From JAAYDF01 sp964511155 (GTDB taxonomy: Bacteria; Planctomycetota; Phycisphaerae; UBA1845; PWPN01), in contig CAZEEJ010000209.1 of assembly GCA_964511155.1 (NCBI GenBank), positions 1 to 9,027 of the forward strand: a stretch of 9,027 nt of DNA, given 5' to 3'. The notes under the pieces were generated by a model. That model worked only from the letters and a program-made list of their open reading frames with translations, had not been told where the DNA came from and ran no database searches. Shown in pieces: positions 1 to 5,703 of this stretch. The first letter of the stretch is position 1. Each line of letters begins with the position of its first letter. Position numbers and translations under genes: made by a program.

Positions 1-644
1 GTCTGGTGTTCGACGAAACCGCCCCGCTCGGGGTCGACCTGCACCACTGGAGCTACTACAGCCGGGCCAAGGTCCAGGCCGAGCAGGACCTCTGGGCCAG
101 GCACAAGGCCGGCCGGATCAAACTCACCGTCATCCGCCCGAGTTGGCTTTACGGCCCACGCGACCGGGCCACCATCTTCCGGCTGGCCCGGATGCTCCGC
201 GACGGCAAGGCCAAGATCCTCGGCGACGGCGAGAATCGCCTCAACGTCGTGTACGCCGGCAACGTCGCCGAGGGCACCATCCTCGCCGCCGACGCCGAGC
301 AGGCCGTCGGGCAGGCCTACAACCTCTGCAACGACGGCGTCATGCGGCAGAAGGAATGGATGAACCTGCTCGCCGCCGAGCTGGGTGCCCCGCCCGTCAC
401 CCGGCACGTGCCCTACAAGGTCGCCTACAACGTAGCCTTCATCCTCGAATGCATCTGGCACGCCCTGCGGCTCAAGAATCCGCCGATGGTCACGCGCTAC
501 GCGGTCTGGCTCATGGGCCGCCGCTGCTTCTTCAGTGCCGAGCGGGCCCGCAACGAACTCGGTTGGGTCTCGACCGTCTCGTACAACGAAGGCGTCAAGA
601 AAACCATCGCCTGGCTGCGCGAACAGGAGAACGGCCGCGGATGA
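1..644 (+). CDS. NAD(P)-dependent epimerase/dehydratase, extended SDR family (3' part; 5' end outside window)
   Basis: This is the C-terminal part of an extended short-chain dehydrogenase/reductase, the group that contains nucleotide-sugar epimerases and dehydratases and 3-beta-HSD-like enzymes. The reading frame (codons starting at base 3) is open to the left edge, so the Rossmann glycine motif and true start lie outside. The catalytic YxxxK is visible as YSRAK (bases 57-71). It is followed by the family block VIRPSWLYGPRDR and then by NVVYAGNVAEG, the usual substrate-domain segment where most members have D rather than N before VA. The C-terminal SAERARNELGW matches the common 'kA..eLGw.P' ending. 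A GTG at base 6 could be read as a start but would lack the whole cofactor domain, so it is not the real one. The stop is 21 nt before the next gene, so the two are probably cotranscribed. The exact substrate cannot be told. Confidence 0.9.
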   Translation, partial: LVFDETAPLGVDLHHWSYYSRAKVQAEQDLWARHKAGRIKLTVIRPSWLYGPRDRATIFRLARMLRDGKAKILGDGENRLNVVYAGNVAEGTILAADAEQAVGQAYNLCNDGVMRQKEWMNLLAAELGAPPVTRHVPYKVAYNVAFILECIWHALRLKNPPMVTRYAVWLMGRRCFFSAERARNELGWVSTVSYNEGVKKTIAWLREQENGRG

Positions 645-665
645 ACTCCGGAAAGGATCGAACGG

Positions 666-1394
666 ATGCGACCAAGAATCGGCATCACCTGCGGCTATCA
701 GATCGCACGTGCGGACAACGGGTATGAATGGCCCCGGCTGACCCTCGACGCCCGGTTCTGCGACGCGATCTATCGCGCCGGCGGCATCCCGGTGATCCTT
801 CCGCCGGCCCCGGACCCCGCCGATCTCCTCCCCATCCTCGAATCGCTGACCGGCCTCATCCTCACGGGCGGCCCCGACGTGCCCCCGCACCGCTACGGCA
901 TGCCCCCGCACCCTGAGACCAAGCCATTCCACCCGCGGCGCGAGGCCACCGACTTCACCGCCGCCGACTTTGCCGACCGCCGCGAGCTGCCCGTCCTGGC
1001 CATCTGCTGCGGCATTCAGGAATGGAACGTCCACCGCGGCGGCTCGCTGCATCGCCACCTGCCCGACTGCGACTGGCAGCCCCCGGTCCTCCACCGCGAC
1101 AACGAACGCTTCGCCGCCCACCCCGTCCGCGTCGCCGAGGGCAGCCTGCTGCACCGCATCGTCGGGGTCAATCCGCTGCCCGTCAACAGTTCCCATCACC
1201 AGGGGATCGATCGCCTCGGCGACAACCTCGTCCCCACCGCCTGGTCGGAGGACGGCCTGGTCGAAGCCGTCGAGGACCCCCGCCGACCGTTCTGCCTCGC
1301 CGTCCAGTGGCATCCCGAGGACATGCCCGACGACCCCCTCCAGCAGAAGCTCCTCGCCGCCATCGTCGCCGCCGCCCAGCCCCGTCTCCTGTAG
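666..1394 (+). CDS. Gamma-glutamyl-gamma-aminobutyrate hydrolase family protein (class I glutamine amidotransferase, peptidase C26)
   Basis: A 242-residue cytoplasmic hydrolase of the PuuD-like class I glutamine amidotransferase group, which cleaves gamma-glutamyl amide bonds. The whole single domain is present at the usual family length. Seen in order: N-terminal IGITCGY (5-11); LTGGPDV with RYG (66-78), the oxyanion-side loop; the nucleophile elbow AICCGIQ with Cys114 as expected nucleophile, followed by NVHRGGSLHRHL (121-132); the SSHHQG motif (175-180); and the catalytic His216/Glu218 in VQWHPE. Family members usually have Arg directly after the nucleophile (ICRG); here it is a second Cys (ICCG). 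The start is supported by AAAGGA at 652-657, 8 nt upstream. It follows the SDR gene by 21 nt and converges on the leftward gene ending at 1452. Without a polyamine pathway nearby, the physiological substrate is unknown, so puuD is not assigned. Confidence 0.92.
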   Translation: MRPRIGITCGYQIARADNGYEWPRLTLDARFCDAIYRAGGIPVILPPAPDPADLLPILESLTGLILTGGPDVPPHRYGMPPHPETKPFHPRREATDFTAADFADRRELPVLAICCGIQEWNVHRGGSLHRHLPDCDWQPPVLHRDNERFAAHPVRVAEGSLLHRIVGVNPLPVNSSHHQGIDRLGDNLVPTAWSEDGLVEAVEDPRRPFCLAVQWHPEDMPDDPLQQKLLAAIVAAAQPRLL

Positions 1395-1451
1395 TCCTTG
1401 GGAACGTGAGAAACCAGGGGCCCGCCGCGTCGCCACAGCCTCGGCAGCCGA

Positions 1452-1910
1452 TCACCGCGCCTCGGCCTTGACGTAGATATGCTCCGGAGCGCGGCGGTAG
1501 TAGCGGAGGAGCGCGGGACAGAGCCAGCCTTCGGTCTCTGTCAGCTCAGAGTAGTACCAGTTGCCATCGCCATCGGTCCTTCTCCAGGCCAGCTTGGTGT
1601 CATAGCCGGGAAAGGCCGTTGCCGAGAAGGTGAGCCTGAATCCCGCTTCGGCCTGCGGGATGTCCTTAGTCAGCTCGTCCATCATCTCGGGGATACCAGC
1701 CACAAACGGTTCTCTGGAAAGCCCCGCGCGTTCATCGTCAAAAACCCACGTACCCGCATGCTTGTACGGCACGATCACGACTATCGCGTTCTGTGAAATA
1801 CCCAGGCCGCGCGACTGGAACTTGCCGCGGTATAGTGCAATCGAGACAACACTTGCCGCGGCGATCAGAATCAGCCCGCCGACGGCCAGCAGAACAACAC
1901 GCTTCATCAT
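1452..1910 (-). CDS. Small membrane-anchored or exported protein, resembles DUF6717
   Basis: About 152 residues. The start is placed at the tandem ATG ATG (1910-1905) because GGGAGA lies just upstream (1915-1920). The longer in-frame start at 1949 would only add polar residues with no visible ribosome site. The N-terminus is a Lys-Arg pair followed by about 22 hydrophobic residues ending in IALY, a signal anchor or uncleaved signal peptide. The remainder is soluble, with landmarks YKHAGTWVFDDERAGLSREPF, FSATAFPGYDTKLAWRR, NWYYS and EGWLCPALLRYY...IYVKAE. From memory this pattern resembles the uncharacterised DUF6717 proteins, but that could not be checked. No catalytic motif is evident. It reads leftward 103 nt after the small helical protein gene and may be its distal operon partner. 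It converges on the amidotransferase gene with a 57-nt gap in which no clear terminator is seen. Confidence 0.8.
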   Translation of the reverse strand: MMKRVVLLAVGGLILIAAASVVSIALYRGKFQSRGLGISQNAIVVIVPYKHAGTWVFDDERAGLSREPFVAGIPEMMDELTKDIPQAEAGFRLTFSATAFPGYDTKLAWRRTDGDGNWYYSELTETEGWLCPALLRYYRRAPEHIYVKAEAR

Positions 1911-2013
1911 CCGATCTCCCTGCTGGGTGGTGTCGTGACAGTGCCGCATCCACGCTTCATCACCCTAAGGGCCGGCCGTCACGCCACAGGCGCGCCCGCG
2001 TGGCCCGGCCGCC

Positions 2014-2214
2014 TCACCTGCGAACCGCGTGACGAGCCTCGTATCGCGCAATCTCCTCCTTGAGTTGGTTCACCAGACGCTTGAGAGACTTCATGGACAG
2101 CTCCCGCAGACGCTCGTCCGGCTCTACGCCGTTCTGCAGGGCCTGATAACGATCCTCAAGCTCGCTCAGCTTCTGGCGTGTGTTCGCCAGTTCGGTGTCG
2201 TTTTGAAGAGTCAT
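2014..2214 (-). CDS. Small helical (coiled-coil-like) protein paired with nucleotidyltransferase
   Basis: A 66-residue, highly charged protein predicted by eye to be almost wholly alpha-helical: an N-terminal helix (ELANTRQKLSELEDRYQAL), a short Gly-Val-Glu-Pro-Asp break, then a basic helix (RELSMKSLKRLVNQLKEEIARYEAR). There is no signal peptide, membrane segment or cysteine. Its ATG overlaps the stop of the upstream nucleotidyltransferase gene in an ATGA (2211-2214), which points to translational coupling and a shared function. From memory, small proteins ending in a 'SLKRLxNQLKEEIxRYEAR' helix recur beside DUF6932-type nucleotidyltransferases, so this looks like a conserved two-gene module. 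That recall is unverified. A toxin-antitoxin role is possible by analogy with MNT/HEPN pairs, but no HEPN RxxxxH motif is present here. No function is assigned. Confidence 0.78.
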   Translation of the reverse strand: MTLQNDTELANTRQKLSELEDRYQALQNGVEPDERLRELSMKSLKRLVNQLKEEIARYEARHAVRR

Positions 2215-2504
2215 AGGATCACCTCAATCACACCCGTGCCTGCCCGCCTCCGATCGAATGCAAAGAACCCGTTGACCAGGTAATCGAACTCCTCGGGCCT
2301 CACCAGCGAGATGTCCAGGAAGGGCAGACCCTCCTGAAGTTCCGCCTCGGCCGACTGGTCTTTTAGAATCACAGCGGCCAGCAGCACACAATCCACATCA
2401 TTCGGTTCCATTATATCGGTCACGAAGCTGCCGTTCAAAACAATCCGCTGGACACCGGCGCGCAGGGCCAGATCCACCATCCATCGAACAGATTCCATCT
2501 GCAC
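2211..2504 (-). CDS. Minimal nucleotidyltransferase-like protein (DUF6932-like), short N-terminus
   Basis: A 97-residue protein with the polymerase-beta-type nucleotidyltransferase signature: Gly25-Ser26 in VLNGSFVTD, then PNDVDCVLL giving the DxD pair Asp36/Asp38, and a candidate third acid Asp64 in FLDISLV. The C-terminus (FFAFDRRRAGTGVIEVIL) resembles the ending I recall for DUF6932 proteins. These are usually longer, with about 40-50 extra N-terminal residues including an LPPG block, which is absent here. The start is uncertain: GTG at 2504 with AGGG about 9 nt upstream, or ATG at 2498. The frame stays open only to a TAG at 2562-2564, inside palindromic repeat A, so the gene may be a natural short version or may have lost its 5' end when the repeat arrived. 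It is coupled to the downstream 66-residue gene by ATGA. Substrate and reaction (AMPylation, other transfer, or none) are unknown. Confidence 0.75.
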   Translation of the reverse strand: MQMESVRWMVDLALRAGVQRIVLNGSFVTDIMEPNDVDCVLLAAVILKDQSAEAELQEGLPFLDISLVRPEEFDYLVNGFFAFDRRRAGTGVIEVIL

Positions 2505-2548
2505 GCGCCGGCCCTGCCGATCGGCAACCGGACAGCCGCGACAAAGGA

Positions 2549-2625
2549 TTTGAACAAAGAGCTAACAGAGGAAACGGAGACAGCACCTCCGTTTCCTCCG
2601 TTTCCTCCTTGTTCAAAACCTCTTC
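2549..2625. repeat. Palindromic repeat A with 9-bp internal period
   Basis: Outer arms TTTGAACAA (2549-2557) and TTGTTCAAA (2609-2617) are perfect inverted copies. Inner arms GAGGAAACGGAG (2568-2579) and CTCCGTTTCCTC (2587-2598) form a 12-bp perfect stem around a 7-nt loop. The right arm carries TCCGTTTCC twice in tandem (2588-2605) plus a partial third copy. The left arm holds a degenerate version. The flank AACCTCTTC (2617-2625) also follows repeat B. The element sits just upstream of the leftward nucleotidyltransferase gene. Such low-complexity palindromes look like dispersed non-coding repeats rather than a terminator, since no T-tract follows. Confidence 0.8.
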
Positions 2626-2734
2626 CGCGAGGACGGAGCAAAAGGACGACCGAATAGAGGCGCCAGACGCCATTGAGGTCACTCGCAGCCCCCCTTCCAC
2701 TGTTGACTTAACGGTCCGTGGGGCAAGGGTATGA

Positions 2735-2821
2735 AACGCAAGGACGGCAAGCCGCAAAGAGGACACCGGATATCACATCCTGTCTCTTCGCGTCTTTGCG
2801 TCTTTGCGTTACAACCTCTTC
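2735..2821. repeat. Palindromic repeat B with 8-bp internal period
   Basis: The right arm (2781-2810) contains GTCTTTGC in tandem (2792-2799, 2800-2807) after a CTCTTCGC variant. The left arm (2735-2765) is a degenerate inverted copy built on CGCAAAGA-like units (AACGCAAG, GACGGCAAG, CCGCAAAG). The turn lies around 2766-2778. The element ends in AACCTCTTC (2813-2821), the same 9-mer that flanks repeat A about 190 bp to the left. Short reading frames through this stretch are low-complexity translations of the repeat and are not called. Confidence 0.75.
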
Positions 2822-2916
2822 GTACGACCGGGCAAACCATTGCGCTCGCCGGATGCGGTGAACGGCTACCGAGGTCGTATGTCGGCCTCCTGGGCTGTGG
2901 AGAAACTGGCGAGCAT

Positions 2917-2922
2917 TATAAT
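2917..2922 (+). promoter_or_regulatory. Candidate -10 element for the zinc-ribbon gene
   Basis: A perfect TATAAT stands out in GC-rich sequence 64-69 nt upstream of the zinc-ribbon gene start. No convincing -35 hexamer lies 16-18 nt upstream. A second weaker -10-like box, TATACT (2945-2950), lies closer to the gene. The assignment is tentative. Confidence 0.4.
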
Positions 2923-2985
2923 CGCCTCTCTGGGCAGGACGCGGTATACTTGCTCCTGCCAGAGGTGTCCTGCTGACAGGGGTCG

Positions 2986-4116
2986 ATGATGCCCGTCGAA
3001 GCCCGATGTACCTGCGGCCAGAAGTACCGGCTCCCGGAGTCGGCCATCGGCCGGCAGGCCCGCTGCCGCAAGTGCGGGGCCGTCTTCAACGTCCCCGGCG
3101 ACCCGGAACTGCCCCCCCTCCCGCTGGAGCCTGAGCCTCGCCGCAAAGGGGCCACCGCCAAGGCCGGCGCTTCTGCAAAGGAAGAGCCCTACGCATGGCT
3201 GGACGAGTTCGCCCGGGTCGAGAGTGGCGCACCCAGGGAGGCAAGCCCCACGCCGCCGGTCGCCACGGGGGGCGACCGCTACGGCTCCCCGGTCGCCGCG
3301 GGGGGCGACCGCTACGGCTCCCCGGTCGCCACGGGGGGCGACCGCTACGGACCCGGGCCGGCCGCCCTCTTCGACGATGAGGCCGACGACGCCATCGTTT
3401 CCAGCCTCGCCCGCGGGCGTTTCACACGCGACCTGCTGGGCTCGTTCGCGCTGCTGCTCGAGCCGGGCAACGTCATCACCCTGCTGATCATCGCGTTTCT
3501 GTACCTCTGGATGGACCTCCTGGCGTACTCCCGCACCCTTGGCCTCATCGGCATGGGCCTGGTGGGCGGCTACCTGTGTGCCTATTACCTGTCCGTGATC
3601 GCGGAGACCGCCGGCGGCGAGGACGACCTGCCCAGCGTCAAGGTCACCAACGCGGTGGACGACATACTGCTGCCCCTTTTTCAGGTGATGGTCACCCTAC
3701 TACTCGTCATGGCCCCCGCCCTGCTGGTCGACATCGGCAGCCGCATTTTCGACTGGGAGGTCTCGTCAACCACGTACCATGCTCTGATGATCATGGGGGC
3801 CTTCTTCTGGCCGGCCATGGTGCTCATCGTCGCCATTGGCGGCAGTCTCCGCGGTCTTTGGCCGCATACGATTATCCGCACCGCCCTGGCCGCTCCGCTG
3901 GCCTATCTGCTGCTGTGGATCTTCCTGCTGCTCCCCTGGCTCCTGGAATGGGTCACGTACAGCGACCTGATTCCCCCGGCCACCAATGCCCGCGCGGCGT
4001 TCGGACTCAGCATCGCCGGCGCCCTGTGGTCGGCCGTCACCTTGACCCTGGCCATGCGGGCCATCGGGCTCTACTACCGCCACTTCAAGCACCGCTTTCC
4101 CTGGGCCGCCGAGTAG
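2986..4116 (+). CDS. Zinc-ribbon, proline-rich linker, multi-pass membrane protein
   Basis: A 376-residue three-part protein. Residues 5-36 are a small zinc ribbon with ligands Cys8, Cys10, Cys27 and Cys30 (CTCGQKYRLPES...ARCRKCGAVFNVP), a module I associate with planctomycete membrane proteins. Residues 38-130 are a low-complexity Pro/Ala/Gly/Glu linker containing three near-identical 11-residue units PVATGGDRYGS (91-123). Residues 150-376 hold about six hydrophobic segments (roughly 161-178, 185-205, 227-250, 265-288, 298-322, 336-358), ending in a basic cytoplasmic-looking tail. The membrane part resembles DUF4013/Yip1-like domains but is not firmly recognised. Tandem ATGs at 2986 and 2989 are both possible; AGGGG (2978-2982) is better spaced for the second. 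The role is unknown. It stands alone between repeat B and the superoxide dismutase promoter. Confidence 0.85.
   Translation: MMPVEARCTCGQKYRLPESAIGRQARCRKCGAVFNVPGDPELPPLPLEPEPRRKGATAKAGASAKEEPYAWLDEFARVESGAPREASPTPPVATGGDRYGSPVAAGGDRYGSPVATGGDRYGPGPAALFDDEADDAIVSSLARGRFTRDLLGSFALLLEPGNVITLLIIAFLYLWMDLLAYSRTLGLIGMGLVGGYLCAYYLSVIAETAGGEDDLPSVKVTNAVDDILLPLFQVMVTLLLVMAPALLVDIGSRIFDWEVSSTTYHALMIMGAFFWPAMVLIVAIGGSLRGLWPHTIIRTALAAPLAYLLLWIFLLLPWLLEWVTYSDLIPPATNARAAFGLSIAGALWSAVTLTLAMRAIGLYYRHFKHRFPWAAE
3256..3353 (+). repeat. In-frame 33-bp tandem repeat, three copies
   Basis: Copies at 3256-3288, 3289-3321 and 3322-3353 encode PVATGGDRYGS, PVAAGGDRYGS and PVATGGDRYGP. Copies 1 and 2 differ by a single base, so the array expanded recently by slippage or unequal recombination. 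The unit length is a multiple of three, so copy-number change would lengthen or shorten the linker of the zinc-ribbon protein without breaking the frame. Confidence 0.9.
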
Positions 4117-4151
4117 CCCGTCCACGACCCACCACGATCTTCCGACCGCGA

Positions 4152-4181
4152 TTGGTCAGCCTGAAGTGGACGATCTATAAT
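4152..4181 (+). promoter_or_regulatory. Sigma-70-like promoter of the superoxide dismutase gene
   Basis: TTGGTC (4152-4157), an 18-nt spacer and a perfect TATAAT (4176-4181) lie 55 nt before the first start codon of the dismutase gene and after the stop of the zinc-ribbon gene. The position and match to consensus make this the best promoter in the window. Confidence 0.65.
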
Positions 4182-4235
4182 CCGGCCACAGTGGTGCGGT
4201 ATACGAGCGCTGCAACCGGAGGATGAGGAACCACG

Positions 4236-5042
4236 ATGAGCGAGCCATTGGCCAGACGCGAGTTTTTGCAACGCCTCGGGGTGGGAACGATTGGGGGCGC
4301 TATTGCGCCAGCCATTCTGGCAGCCACATCCCAACTTGAGGCTGCTGAGCCTGCCACAACCGGTCAACCGTCCGTGGGTAGTCAACAAGGTAAAGGAGAT
4401 CGCAGAATGCCATTCACACTTCCTGATCTGCCGTATGATTTTAACGCCCTGGAGCCCCACATCGACGAGCAGACGATGCGGATCCACCATGGCAAGCACC
4501 ACAACGCCTATGTCACGAACCTCAATAAGGCGCTGGAAAGCCACCCGGACCTGGCCGCCAAGACGATTGAGGAGCTGATGGCAGATATCAACGGTCTGCC
4601 GGCGGACATCAAGACGGCGGTGCGGAACAACGGCGGCGGGCATTACAACCACGCTCTGTTCTGGCCCACCCTGGCCCCTGTGGACACGGGTGGCGGCCAG
4701 CCGACCGGCGACCTTGCGGCGGCCATCAAGAATGATCTGGGCGGCTTCGACGCCTTCAAGGACGCTTTCGGCAAGGCGGCGGCGGGTCGTTTCGGCTCCG
4801 GCTGGGCGTGGCTCTGCCTCGCACCCAACGGCAAACTCTGCGTCTGTTCGACGCCGAACCAGGACAACCCCCTCATGGCGGGAATTGTCGAATGCCTGGG
4901 GCAGCCGATCATCGGGCTGGACGTGTGGGAGCACGCGTACTACCTGAAGTACCAGAACCGTCGGCCCGAGTACGTGGACGCCTGGTGGAACCTCGTGAAC
5001 TGGACGGTGGCCAACGAGCGCTACGCCAAGGCCCGTGGGTAG
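4236..5042 (+). CDS. sodA: Superoxide dismutase, Mn-type, with Tat-like leader and internal start
   Basis: A 268-residue Fe/Mn superoxide dismutase that disproportionates superoxide to oxygen and hydrogen peroxide. The dismutase domain covers residues 58-268. Metal ligands by alignment to E. coli MnSOD are His84 (RIHHGKHH), His139 (GGHYNHALFW), Asp229 and His233 (DVWEH). Gln209 in TPNQDNPLM and Gly135 in the GGH motif are the residues typical of the Mn rather than Fe subgroup. Residues 1-57 are an extra N-terminus with a twin-arginine motif (ARREFLQ, 6-12) and a hydrophobic stretch (15-31), suggesting Tat export. An ATG at 4407 (Met58) sits exactly where ordinary dismutases begin and has its own strong ribosome site, so a leaderless cytoplasmic form may also be made. 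The first start has GAGGAA (4225-4230) before it. A promoter precedes the gene and a terminator lies at 5205-5243. Confidence 0.95.
   Translation: MSEPLARREFLQRLGVGTIGGAIAPAILAATSQLEAAEPATTGQPSVGSQQGKGDRRMPFTLPDLPYDFNALEPHIDEQTMRIHHGKHHNAYVTNLNKALESHPDLAAKTIEELMADINGLPADIKTAVRNNGGGHYNHALFWPTLAPVDTGGGQPTGDLAAAIKNDLGGFDAFKDAFGKAAAGRFGSGWAWLCLAPNGKLCVCSTPNQDNPLMAGIVECLGQPIIGLDVWEHAYYLKYQNRRPEYVDAWWNLVNWTVANERYAKARG
4392..4409 (+). promoter_or_regulatory. Internal ribosome binding site and start codon in the SOD gene
   Basis: AAAGGAGAT (4392-4400) is followed after an 8-nt gap (measured from AAGGAG) by ATG (4407-4409), in frame with the longer dismutase reading frame. It is the closest match to a consensus Shine-Dalgarno in the window. 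The codon begins MPFTLPDLPYDF, the canonical dismutase N-terminus. Confidence 0.65.
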
Positions 5043-5472
5043 ACATAACCTCTTGGTCCAATGATGGTTGTGTCCAATGAGCAGGCCCTTGCGGGGCGTG
5101 CAGGGACGCGACCGAGACATCCCGGACATCGCCGGTCGGCCCGCTCCGGGGAGAGGAGCGGTTCCGGCCGGCAGCAGGCGAACGGACAAGAGGGGATCTC
5201 CCGTGATCCAGCCGGCCCCAGCGCCGGCTGGATCGCTTTGTTTCACAGTCGGGGAGAGGCACGGTGATTGCCGGATCACTTGCTTTGCTCGTGTCTTGCC
5301 GGTATGTTACGTGTCTGCCGGTCGTGGTCGCACGGAGCCTGACCGGTGGTTCTTTATGGAGCCCCGAGGGCCGCGCGGCGGACGATCCGCCCAGCCGCAA
5401 GAGGCTTATCCGTGCGGCGGCGGGCCAGCGGTCACTGGCTCGCCTGGATGACGACAAGGACGGTGCGAGGAC
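5043..5472. other. 430-nt intergenic stretch with hairpins, terminator and a doubtful small ORF
   Basis: After the dismutase stop there is a 9-bp direct repeat GTCCAATGA (5056-5064 and 5072-5080, 16-bp period). Two hairpins follow: CGACCG/CGGTCG (5109-5114/5133-5138) and CGCTCC/GGAGCG (5142-5147/5155-5160). Then come the terminator at 5205-5243 and the small ORF at 5264. No conserved protein is recognised. The hairpin run could be a long dismutase 3' UTR or a leader of the downstream Trm112-rpsR genes. Confidence 0.5.
5205..5243 (+). terminator. Rho-independent terminator (or attenuator) after SOD
   Basis: A 12-bp perfect stem, GATCCAGCCGGC (5205-5216) with GCCGGCTGGATC (5223-5234), closes a 6-nt loop. 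It is followed by GCTTTGTTTC, which gives an interrupted T-tract. It lies 163 nt after the dismutase stop, so it either ends that transcript or controls read-through into the Trm112-rpsR genes. Confidence 0.75.
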
Positions 5473-5503
5473 ATGGCTGCAACGCTGGATCCCGAGTTGC
5501 TGA
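5264..5503 (+). CDS. Doubtful small ORF, possible short exported/membrane peptide
   Basis: A 79-codon frame starting with GTG and preceded by a purine-rich GGGGAGAGG (5252-5260). The predicted N-terminus MIAGSLALLVSCRYVTCLPVVVARSL is hydrophobic with two cysteines and could act as a signal or anchor; the rest is Arg/Asp-rich. It lies directly after the terminator and overlaps the first 31 bases of the Trm112 gene in another frame. No family is recognised and codon third-position GC looks lower than in the neighbouring real genes. It may equally be untranslated leader for the next operon. Confidence 0.25.
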   Translation: MIAGSLALLVSCRYVTCLPVVVARSLTGGSLWSPEGRAADDPPSRKRLIRAAAGQRSLARLDDDKDGARTWLQRWIPSC

Positions 5504-5703
5504 AGATCCTGGTCTGCCCGGAGACGCATGCTCCGCTGGTCCAGGTGGGCGACTGGCTGTACAGCACGGATGCGGGCACCCGACGCCGCTATCCGATTCG
5601 CGACGAGATCCCGATCATGCTGCTCGATGAGTCCGAAGTCGTTGACGAAGCTGAGTTTAACCGAATCATGCAAGAGGTACAGGAGAAGGCCGCGAATGGG
5701 TAA
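5473..5703 (+). CDS. Trm112/UPF0434 (YcaR-like) family small protein
   Basis: A 76-residue protein of the Trm112/UPF0434 family. The core LLKILVCPETHAPL (9-22) and RRRYPIRDEIPIMLLDE (37-53) are the family's two hallmark strands. In eukaryotes and archaea Trm112 is a zinc-binding activator of RNA and protein methyltransferases; the role of bacterial YcaR-like members is not settled. Classic members have CPxC plus later cysteines, but here only Cys15 remains, so the zinc site is gone. I recall single-cysteine versions from other planctomycetes. The C-terminus is an acidic/helical extension. Its last 8 bases overlap the start of rpsR, and the rpsR ribosome site lies inside this gene, indicating coupled translation. 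The start is ATG at 5473, with a weak AAGGA about 12 nt upstream and GAGG at 2 nt. Confidence 0.85.
   Translation: MAATLDPELLKILVCPETHAPLVQVGDWLYSTDAGTRRRYPIRDEIPIMLLDESEVVDEAEFNRIMQEVQEKAANG

Noticed and set aside
2398..2766. Reverse-strand open frame through repeat A
   Set aside because: It reads the repeat as KEETEETE-like low complexity and overlaps the nucleotidyltransferase in another frame.
2731..2976. Forward open frame starting in repeat B
   Set aside because: Its first half is the palindromic repeat, and there is no ribosome site or recognisable domain.
3256..3353. CRISPR-like or intergenic direct repeats
   Set aside because: The units are contiguous without spacers and lie in frame inside a coding region, so this is a protein tandem repeat.
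4074..5279. Long reverse-strand open frame across the SOD gene
   Set aside because: It is antisense to a clearly real superoxide dismutase, has no recognisable domain, and is expected from GC-rich codon structure.
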